Of a DNA stretch of 5,188 nucleotides, positions 1-4,965 are shown in pieces. The notes under the pieces were generated by a model. The model ran no database searches and was not told where the DNA came from. It worked only from the letters and a program-made list of their open reading frames with translations. Made by a program: the position numbers and the translations under genes. Position 1 is the first letter of the stretch. Each line of letters opens with the position of its first letter. This DNA is from an uncultured Lachnospiraceae bacterium (lineage in GTDB: Bacteria > Bacillota_A > Clostridia > Lachnospirales > Lachnospiraceae), in the NCBI GenBank assembly GCA_910585855.1, contig CAJUGZ010000295.1, forward strand, positions 1-5,188, given 5' to 3'.

Positions 1-257
1 TTTTTCACATCCTGCTTCCATGCAGGGTGTGAAAAAAAGGGGCGTGTTTAGCCCGAATAATAGGAAAGAGGATAGTTTATAGCTGATAAAATCCATCCTT
101 ACACCAATTACATTTCGGCTGAAAAGAGGGCGAATTGCGCCCTGGTCTGTCCGGCTGGATAAAGGAAAAGGCAGAAGTCTTAGAACTTCTTACTTTTTGG
201 AAACCGGAACAGCAGGCTGCCCACCATTTTCGAATCTGGCGTCCTGTGAAAGCAACC
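1..257 (+). repeat. Structured repeat element, copy L (candidate non-coding RNA or mobile structured element)
   Basis: This stretch matches the reverse complement of about 4618-4884 along most of its length. The match is near-identical at 6-55 and exact over the 15 bases 128-142, with looser similarity between. Visible structure on the + strand, in order: a 15-bp hairpin (1-15 with 22-36, loop TTCCAT, one G-U pair); a two-part long-range stem (39-44 with 138-143, and 51-54 with 128-131) around a 6x6 internal loop; a small inner hairpin (AGGA 62-65 with TCCT 95-98); a hairpin loop GGCTGGAT (153-160); an AGAAGT/ACTTCT hairpin (172-190); and a terminal GAAA tetraloop (248-251). Several stems differ in sequence from copy R but still pair. 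No reading frame is kept between copies. I do not recognise a named RNA family. The 5' edge may lie outside the window. Confidence 0.8.
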
Positions 258-323
258 CCCCTACGTCAATATCTTTTTCGGCGTCCTACCTCCAAAAAAC
301 TAAAAATTTTTTTATTTCAAAGG
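258..323. other. Spacer with A/T tracts upstream of the trp promoter
   Basis: No gene or RNA structure is seen here. Positions 280-287 (GGCGTCCT) repeat the octamer at 238-245 at the end of copy L. From about 293 to 319 the sequence is runs of A followed by runs of T, directly upstream of the -35 box, as in an UP element that RNA polymerase alpha subunits can contact. The UP role is inferred from position and composition only. Confidence 0.4.
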
Positions 324-352
324 TTGACATTTTCTCTATAAAATGCTACTCT
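324..352 (+). promoter_or_regulatory. Likely housekeeping-sigma promoter of the trp operon
   Basis: A perfect -35 hexamer TTGACA lies at 324-329. At the ideal 17-bp spacing the -10 position is TACTCT (347-352), a poor match that is helped by an extended -10 TG at 344-345. A/T tracts precede the -35. Transcription would start near 358-362, just before stem I of the T-box leader. A nearby TATATAA (352-358) is better in sequence but too far from the -35 box (22 bp). Confidence 0.7.
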
Positions 353-359
353 ATATAAC

Positions 360-679
360 GTACTTAAACCGTTGATGCGGAGATAACGGCAACGATGCCT
401 TTACAGAGAGTCCGGGATGCTGAGAGCCGGATAAGAAACAACTTGTCAAATGGACCGCTGAGGGTGCAGTCAAATGCGTATTATGCAAAGTATTCTGCAA
501 CGTGTTGGCATACGTTAGTTGTCGGGGATTTGTAGGTATCCTGCTAAGTGCATGGGGTCATTCCCATGAATCAAGGTGGCACCACGGATAAAATCAGTTC
601 TTTTTTATAACTGTAAATTTATTCGTCCTTGACAGAAAAGCTAATTGAAAAAAGCTTATTTCTGTCAAGGACTTTTTTC
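360..679 (+). ncRNA. Tryptophan-specific T-box leader (tRNA-sensing transcription attenuator)
   Basis: Stem I is recognised by the AGAGAG motif (405-410) followed by a TCCGG/CCGGA hairpin (411-415 with 427-431), and by the specifier region. The base of stem I can close with GCGG (377-380) against CCGC (455-458). The specifier codon is TGG (451-453), which names tRNA(Trp). A stem III hairpin CATGGG/CCCATG lies at 551-568. The T-box sequence is 572-587. Its bulge TGGC (577-580) is complementary to GCCA, the acceptor end expected of a bacterial tRNA(Trp) with discriminator G, independently agreeing with the specifier. The antiterminator forms by CAAGG (572-576) with CCTTG (627-631) and ACGGATAAA (584-592) with TTTATTCGT (618-626). 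The segment 625-632 is shared with the terminator, so the two structures exclude each other. Uncharged tRNA(Trp) should favour read-through into trpEGDC. Confidence 0.96.
625..678 (+). terminator. T-box-controlled intrinsic terminator
   Basis: A perfect 14-bp stem pairs GTCCTTGACAGAAA (625-638) with TTTCTGTCAAGGAC (659-672). An inner AGCT/AGCT stem (639-642 with 653-656) extends it, and six T residues follow (673-678). The first eight bases of the 5' arm are also the 3' strand of the T-box antiterminator, the usual competition in this regulator class. It should form when tRNA(Trp) is charged. Confidence 0.95.
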
Positions 680-717
680 ACTCCTTTGACGAAATCAGCA
701 AAGGAGTTTTATTTTTT
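680..717 (+). terminator. Second terminator-like hairpin between the T-box terminator and trpE
   Basis: A perfect 9-bp stem ACTCCTTTG (680-688) / CAAAGGAGT (699-707) has a 10-nt loop and is followed by TTTT-A-TTTTTT (707-717). It looks like a second intrinsic terminator, starting two bases after the T tract of the first and ending just ahead of the trpE ribosome binding site. Its 5' arm TCCTTTGAC (682-690) nearly repeats the 5' arm of the first terminator (TCCTTGAC, 626-633). It can therefore pair instead with GTCAAGGA (664-671), and CTCCT (681-685) could also mask AGGAG (721-725). The hairpin is directly visible; its activity and control are inferred. Confidence 0.75.
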
Positions 718-720
718 CAC

Positions 721-727
721 AGGAGGG
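721..727 (+). promoter_or_regulatory. Ribosome binding site of trpE
   Basis: AGGAGGG sits 7 nt before the ATG at 735 and fixes that start. Its AGGAG core is complementary to CTCCT at 681-685 in the preceding hairpin, so it could be masked if that arm is not already paired. Confidence 0.85.
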
Positions 728-734
728 AAATACT

Positions 735-2201
735 ATGACTGTTTTACCAACTCTAAGCGATGTTCAACAAATCGCAGCCACTCATAACTATAAAGTTCTT
801 CCAGTCAGTTGTGAAATACTGTCTGATATCTGTACCCCTATTGAAGCAATTCGAATTTTAAAAGGTACATCCGCACACTGTTATCTGTTAGAATCCGTCG
901 CCGAAAAAGAAACTTGGGGGCGATACACTTTTTTAGGTTTTGATCCAAAATTAGAAGTCACTTGTGTAAACGGCACACTAAAAGCAGGAGATCTTACCAT
1001 ACAAACCCAAAATCCATCCCAATTTCTCCGCCAGATTCTTGCCGATTATAAAAGTCCCCGCTTTGATTATCTTCCGTCATTTACAGGAGGTTTTGTCGGA
1101 TACTTTTCTTATGATTATCTCGGATACAAAGAACCAACAGTCAGAACCAATATCCCGGACACGGATGTATTTAAAGATCTCGATCTTATGCTTTTTGATA
1201 AAGTCATTGCTTTTGACAACTTCCGTCAAAAAATGATTCTTATTGTCAATATGCCGCTAACGAACTTAGAAATCGAATATAAAAAAGCCATACAGGAACT
1301 AAAACAAATGCAAAACCTGCTCACTTTCGGAAAGAAGAAAGCCGAACCAAACGGACATCTAACCGGTGAAATCACTCCTCTGTTTGATCGTCAGACCTAC
1401 TGCCGTATGGTAGAACAGGCAAAACATCATATTCATGAAGGCGATATCTTTCAAATTGTCCTCTCTAATCGCTTTCATGCATCCTTTGAAGGAAGTCTGC
1501 TCAATACCTACCGCATACTCCGCACGATCAACCCGTCCCCTTATATGTTCTATTTTTCCGGGACAGATGTAGAAGTAGCAGGAGCTTCTCCTGAAACACT
1601 TGTAAAACTAGAAAACGGCATACTGCACACATTTCCTCTTGCCGGTACCAGACCAAGAGGCAAAACAGCTACAGAAGATCAAGCCCTTGAAAAAGAACTT
1701 CTCTCCGATCAAAAAGAACTTGCCGAACACAATATGCTAGTTGATCTCGGAAGAAACGACCTTGGAAAAATCAGTGAATTTGGCTCAGTTCAAGTAGAAA
1801 AACTCCATTCCATCGAACGCTATTCCCATGTTATGCATATCGGATCTACCGTTCGAGGCAAAATCCGAAAAGAATTTGATGCACTAGATGCGGTGGAAGC
1901 TGTCCTTCCCGCCGGAACACTTTCCGGCGCACCAAAAATCCGTGCCTGTCAGCTTATCGGTGAACTAGAACAAAACAAACGAGGAATCTACGGCGGTGCA
2001 ATCGGCTACATCGACTTTACCGGAAATATGGACACCTGTATCGCTATCCGTATTGCCTATAAGAAAAACGGCAGAGTCTTTGTTCGAAGCGGTGCAGGCA
2101 TCGTTGCCGATTCCGATCCTGATAAAGAATTTGAAGAATGTATCAATAAAGCAAAAGCCGTTATTCATGCACTGCGGCTTGCAGAGGAGGCAGATCTATG
2201 A
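735..2201 (+). CDS. trpE: Anthranilate synthase component I (TrpE)
   Basis: The 488-residue product is the usual length for TrpE. It converts chorismate to anthranilate using ammonia supplied by TrpG, the first committed step of tryptophan synthesis, in the cytoplasm. The N-terminal domain carries LLES (51-54), and NPSPYM lies at 266-271; both belong to the known tryptophan feedback site, so allosteric inhibition is expected. The C-terminal chorismate-binding domain shows GASPET (283-288), LAGTRPRG (302-309), DLGRND (337-342), SHVMH (364-368), PAGTLSGAPK (392-401), GGAIGY (420-425) and RSGAGIVADSD (451-461), with acidic metal-binding residues near 463-468. These features favour TrpE over PabB or isochorismate synthases, as does the position next to trpG and trpD behind a Trp T-box. 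The ATG is preceded by AGGAGGG at 7-nt spacing. The stop overlaps the trpG start (ATGA). No frameshift or lost motif is seen. Confidence 0.98.
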   Translation: MTVLPTLSDVQQIAATHNYKVLPVSCEILSDICTPIEAIRILKGTSAHCYLLESVAEKETWGRYTFLGFDPKLEVTCVNGTLKAGDLTIQTQNPSQFLRQILADYKSPRFDYLPSFTGGFVGYFSYDYLGYKEPTVRTNIPDTDVFKDLDLMLFDKVIAFDNFRQKMILIVNMPLTNLEIEYKKAIQELKQMQNLLTFGKKKAEPNGHLTGEITPLFDRQTYCRMVEQAKHHIHEGDIFQIVLSNRFHASFEGSLLNTYRILRTINPSPYMFYFSGTDVEVAGASPETLVKLENGILHTFPLAGTRPRGKTATEDQALEKELLSDQKELAEHNMLVDLGRNDLGKISEFGSVQVEKLHSIERYSHVMHIGSTVRGKIRKEFDALDAVEAVLPAGTLSGAPKIRACQLIGELEQNKRGIYGGAIGYIDFTGNMDTCIAIRIAYKKNGRVFVRSGAGIVADSDPDKEFEECINKAKAVIHALRLAEEADL

Positions 2202-2773
2202 TACTACTGATTGATAACTATGACAGTTTTTCCTACAACCTCTATCAACTAATCGGAGAGATCGAACCGGATATCAAAGTGATCCGCAATAACGAACTGA
2301 CACTTTCACAAATCCAAGCACTCAAACCCAAACAGATCATTCTCTCTCCCGGTCCCGGACGCCCGGAACACGCTGGAATTACTATTGATCTTGTAAAAAC
2401 ACTAAGCCAAGAAATTCCTACCCTTGGTGTCTGCTTAGGACATCAGGCAATCTGTGCCGCCTTTGGTGCAGTCATTACCTATGCAAAAGAACTGATGCAT
2501 GGAAAACAATCCATTACAACCTTTGATACTGATTGTCCTCTGTTTTACGGATGCCCAAAAACCGCACCTGTTGCCCGCTACCACTCTCTTGCCGTAAAAG
2601 CAGACACTCTCCCAAAAGAATTAAAAATCTCCGCCGCTACTGCAGACGGCGAAATCATGGCAGTTTGGCACAGCAGCTATCCTATATTCGGCGTACAATT
2701 TCATCCAGAATCCATTTTAACGCCGGACGGCAAAACTATATTAAAGAACTTTATAAAGGAGTACTCAAAATGA
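2198..2773 (+). CDS. trpG: Anthranilate synthase component II, glutamine amidotransferase (TrpG)
   Basis: This 191-residue class I glutamine amidotransferase hydrolyses glutamine and passes ammonia to TrpE. The N-terminus MILLIDNYDSFSYNL is typical of the family. The oxyanion region SPGPG is at 50-54. The nucleophile is Cys79 within GVCLGHQ (77-83), and the catalytic His169 and Glu171 lie in FHPES. HGK (101-103) and RYHSL (127-131) are the usual partner-facing and substrate-binding segments. It is a stand-alone protein, neither fused to TrpE nor to TrpD as in some bacteria. The ATG at 2198 overlaps the trpE stop by ATGA, with AGAGGAGG (2183-2190) 7 nt upstream, which suggests translational coupling and equal output of the two subunits. 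TrpG and PabA proteins are hard to separate by sequence, so it may also serve folate synthesis; the operon makes the tryptophan role primary. Confidence 0.97.
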   Translation: MILLIDNYDSFSYNLYQLIGEIEPDIKVIRNNELTLSQIQALKPKQIILSPGPGRPEHAGITIDLVKTLSQEIPTLGVCLGHQAICAAFGAVITYAKELMHGKQSITTFDTDCPLFYGCPKTAPVARYHSLAVKADTLPKELKISAATADGEIMAVWHSSYPIFGVQFHPESILTPDGKTILKNFIKEYSK

Positions 2774-3801
2774 TTAAAGAAGCCATCGTAAAAATCGTAA
2801 ACAAACAGGATCTGACCTATCAGGAAGCCTATACCGTAATGAATGAAATTATGAGTGGAGAAACCTCCTCTACACAAAATGCCGCTTTCCTTGCCGCCCT
2901 CTCCACCAAAAGCGCAAGAGCCGAAACCACCGACGAAATCGCCGGATGTGCTGCTGCCATGAGAGATCATGCTACAAAAGTAAAAACCGATCTCGATATC
3001 TTTGAAATCGTTGGCACAGGAGGCGATCATGCACAAAGCTTTAATATTTCCACAACCTCCGCTCTTGTCGCTGCAGCAGGCGGAATGAAAGTCGCTAAAC
3101 ATGGAAATCGTGCCGCCTCTTCCCAATGCGGTACGGCAGACTGCCTAGAAGCACTCGGCGTCAATATCGATCAAACTCCTCAAAAATGTATCGAACTGCT
3201 ACAAAAAGCAGGCATGTGCTTTTTCTTTGCACAAAAATACCATACCTCTATGAAATATGTAGGTTCTATCCGCAAAGAACTAGGCTTTCGCACCGTATTT
3301 AATATCCTTGGTCCTCTTACCAATCCGGCAAGCCCAACCAGACAGCTTCTGGGTGTATATGATAACTACTTAATCGAGCCTCTGGCTCAAGTCCTAATCA
3401 ATTTAGGCGTCAAACGAGGCATGGTCGTATACGGACAGGACAAACTAGATGAAATCTCCTTAAGTGCGCCAACCAGTATCTGTGAATTCCAAAACGGCTG
3501 GTTTAAATCCTATGTCATTACCCCGGAAGAATTTGGTTTCCAACGCTGCTTAAAATCCGATCTGACCGGAGGTACACCAAAAGAAAACGCCGCCATTACC
3601 CTTGCTATTTTAAACGGAGAAAAAAGTCCAAAACGCAATGCCGTTTTACTTAATGCCGGAGCATCTCTCTATATCGGCGATAAAACTAAAAGCATAAAAG
3701 AAGGAATCGAACTGGCAGCAGAACTCATCGATTCAGGAAAAGCAAAAAATACCTTGCAAACTCTAATCCAAATCAGCAACCAGCCGGAGGAAGAAGCATG
3801 A
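2770..3801 (+). CDS. trpD: Anthranilate phosphoribosyltransferase (TrpD)
   Basis: The 343-residue enzyme transfers phosphoribose from PRPP to anthranilate, giving N-(5-phosphoribosyl)anthranilate. An N-terminal helical segment is followed by the PRPP-binding loop GTGGD (82-86), NIST (92-95), KHGNR (110-114) and the anthranilate-side stretch GSIRKELGFRTVFNILGPLTNP (165-186), a signature of the family. LDEIS (226-230) supplies the acidic pair for magnesium. The length fits a single-domain TrpD. The frame is open further upstream, to 2533, but the start at 2770 is chosen because AAAGGAG (2755-2761) lies 8 nt before it, it overlaps the trpG stop by ATGA as at the other junctions, and the protein then begins where family members do. 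The upstream extension is basic and unlike TrpD. Its stop overlaps the trpC start. Confidence 0.97.
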   Translation: MIKEAIVKIVNKQDLTYQEAYTVMNEIMSGETSSTQNAAFLAALSTKSARAETTDEIAGCAAAMRDHATKVKTDLDIFEIVGTGGDHAQSFNISTTSALVAAAGGMKVAKHGNRAASSQCGTADCLEALGVNIDQTPQKCIELLQKAGMCFFFAQKYHTSMKYVGSIRKELGFRTVFNILGPLTNPASPTRQLLGVYDNYLIEPLAQVLINLGVKRGMVVYGQDKLDEISLSAPTSICEFQNGWFKSYVITPEEFGFQRCLKSDLTGGTPKENAAITLAILNGEKSPKRNAVLLNAGASLYIGDKTKSIKEGIELAAELIDSGKAKNTLQTLIQISNQPEEEA

Positions 3802-4607
3802 CCTCAGAAAAACAAAGCCAAAATTCAACCATACTCGATCAGCTCGCTAACCATGCCAAAGAACGAGTCGCAGCCGCAAAAACAAAAGCCCCGCTCTCCG
3901 TAATCCGCCAGCAGGCATACGCACTTCCAAAAGGAACATTTACTTTTGAGCAAACCCTAAAAAAAAGAGGTTTATCCTTTATCTGTGAATGTAAAAAAGC
4001 CTCCCCTTCCAAAGGCTTAATTGCCCCGGATTTTCCCTATCTGCAAATTGCCAGAGAATATGAAGAAGCCGGTGCTGACTGTATCTCTGTATTAACAGAA
4101 CCCAAATGGTTTCTTGGCAGCGACAATTACCTAAAAGAAATTGCAGAAAACGTTTCCATTCCATGTCTGCGCAAAGACTTTACAATAGACGAATATATGA
4201 TTTATGAAGCCAAACTATTAGGAGCATCCGCCGTTTTACTAATCTGTTCTTTACTAAACAAAACCCAATTAAACGAATATCTTTCTGTCTGCAATGAGCT
4301 TGGACTGTCTGCTCTAACAGAAGTTCACAACGAAAGTGAAGTACAAACCGCATTAGAAGCAGGCGCTAAAATAATCGGTGTCAACAACCGTAATCTAAAA
4401 GATTTTTCCGTAGATACCGAAAACAGCCACAGACTGCGCAGGCAAATTCCAAAAGAAATTCTATTTGTTTCCGAAAGCGGTATTCGGCAGGAAAAAGATA
4501 TTCAAAAACTTTGCGAAATTGGTGCAGATGCTGTATTAATCGGTGAAATGTTAATGAAAGCAGCCGATAAAAAAGCGGTACTTGCAAAATTGCGTGCAGC
4601 AATATAA
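3798..4607 (+). CDS. trpC: Indole-3-glycerol phosphate synthase (TrpC)
   Basis: This 269-residue single-domain (beta/alpha)8 enzyme converts carboxyphenylamino-deoxyribulose phosphate to indole-3-glycerol phosphate with loss of CO2 and water. Residues equivalent to the known catalytic set are visible: Glu64 and Lys66 in ECKKASPSKG (64-73), Lys126 in LRKDF (124-128), Glu175 in LTEVH (173-177), Asn196 in GVNNRNL (194-200), and Glu226 with Ser227 in SESGI (225-229). The phosphate-binding end is IGADAVLIGE (241-250). It is not fused to TrpF, unlike enterobacterial TrpC. The ATG at 3798 overlaps the trpD stop, with GGAGG (3786-3790) 7 nt upstream. It is the last gene of the operon in this window. 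The expected next genes trpF, trpB and trpA do not follow; a structured repeat begins about ten bases after the stop codon. Confidence 0.97.
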   Translation: MTSEKQSQNSTILDQLANHAKERVAAAKTKAPLSVIRQQAYALPKGTFTFEQTLKKRGLSFICECKKASPSKGLIAPDFPYLQIAREYEEAGADCISVLTEPKWFLGSDNYLKEIAENVSIPCLRKDFTIDEYMIYEAKLLGASAVLLICSLLNKTQLNEYLSVCNELGLSALTEVHNESEVQTALEAGAKIIGVNNRNLKDFSVDTENSHRLRRQIPKEILFVSESGIRQEKDIQKLCEIGADAVLIGEMLMKAADKKAVLAKLRAAI

Positions 4608-4617
4608 GATAAAACTG

Positions 4618-4884
4618 CTGCGGGAGTTGTTTCCAACCCGGACGCCAGATTTGGTTGGAGAGGGTTCTCTGCCCACTCCGGTCTCCAAACGGTAAGAAAG
4701 TCTAAGGATTCTGCCCATCGTACATCCAGCCGTACGAACCGGGGCGCAATTCGCCCGTATGGCAGCCAAAACTTTACTGATGTAAGGAAGACTACAACAG
4801 CCCTAAGATGTCACCTTCCTAAAATACGGGCTAAACACGCCCCTTTTTTTGCACACCCTGCATGGAAGCAGGATATGCAAAAAA
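4618..4884 (-). repeat. Structured repeat element, copy R (inverted relative to copy L)
   Basis: Read on the - strand, from 4884 down to about 4618, this aligns with 1-257. Positions 4827-4878 match 6-55 with one substitution plus one inserted base pair that keeps the hairpin intact. Positions 4742-4756 match 128-142 exactly. On this strand the stems are stronger than in L: GGGGCG/CGCCCC (4838-4843 with 4741-4746), an 8-bp GCCCGTAT/ATACGGGC stem (4824-4831 with 4753-4760), an AGGAAG/CTTCCT hairpin, a 5-bp CGTAC/GTACG stem (4719-4723 with 4732-4736) presenting the same GGCTGGAT loop, and GTTG/CAAC closing a GAAA tetraloop (4626-4637). Pairs that are C-A mismatches on the + strand of the first hairpin become G-U on the - strand, favouring - as the RNA strand. 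No protein gene is supported between 4608 and 4884. Confidence 0.8.
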
Positions 4885-4965
4885 TTCTAGGTTTTTCAGC
4901 AGAATCCTAAGACTTTCTAACCGTTCTCCGAAGTCGTAAGCAGAGAACCCTCTCCAACCAAATCT
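4647..4965. repeat. 26-bp perfect inverted repeat linking copy R and the 301-bp segment
   Basis: Positions 4647-4672 are the exact reverse complement of 4940-4965. A flanking 20-mer, 4695-4714 against 4899-4918, matches at 19 positions. Together the arms could fold the segment between them into a large hairpin in either RNA strand. The pattern arises because the left arm of the 301-bp segment is a close relative of the same part of copy R. Confidence 0.85.
4741..4850 (+). terminator. Probable terminator of the trp operon, formed by the complement of copy R
   Basis: On the + strand GGGGCG (4741-4746) pairs with CGCCCC (4838-4843), and GCCCGTAT (4753-4760) with ATACGGGC (4824-4831). This gives 14 pairs around a 6x6 internal loop, ending directly at seven T residues (4844-4850). 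A shorter local hairpin GGGC/GCCC (4828-4831 with 4839-4842) abuts the same T run. Either could stop transcription leaving trpC; no simpler terminator is seen after the stop codon. The local stem is short and the long one encloses a large loop, so efficiency is uncertain. Confidence 0.5.

Noticed and set aside
1..36. The strong hairpin at 1-36 (and 4844-4884) as an ordinary bidirectional terminator
   Set aside because: The order is T run, stem, A run on both strands, so the runs pair with each other and extend the stem. A terminator needs T residues after the stem.
135..341. 68-codon open frame with a TTG start in copy L
   Set aside because: It has no ribosome binding site of note. The matching frame in copy R (- strand) meets a stop shortly after the shared RPG..GW residues, and the frame runs into the promoter. 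Conservation follows RNA-like structure, not codons.
360..734. Trp leader peptide of the enterobacterial type
   Set aside because: The ATG-started frames in the leader are only a few codons long (for example at 375 and 450) and lack consecutive Trp codons. The T-box features explain regulation fully.
2533..2769. Longer upstream start for trpD
   Set aside because: It would add 79 basic residues unlike any TrpD, lying inside trpG in another frame. The ATG at 2770 has a good ribosome binding site and the same ATGA overlap as the other junctions.
4596..4621. GCAGCA/TGCTGC hairpin spanning the trpC stop codon
   Set aside because: It is a 6-bp stem with a 14-nt AT-rich loop and no T tract, too weak to call a terminator or regulatory element.
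4551..4769. 72-codon - strand open frame across copy R and the end of trpC
   Set aside because: The equivalent frame in copy L hits TAA within the GGCTGGATAAA segment, and the frame runs into the trpC coding sequence on the opposite strand. It is a by-product of the repeat sequence.
1..4884. Composite transposon carrying the trp genes
   Set aside because: The operon is bracketed by inverted repeats, but no transposase or target-site duplication is visible, and the trp genes look native in codon style and control. The arrangement could equally come from independent insertions.
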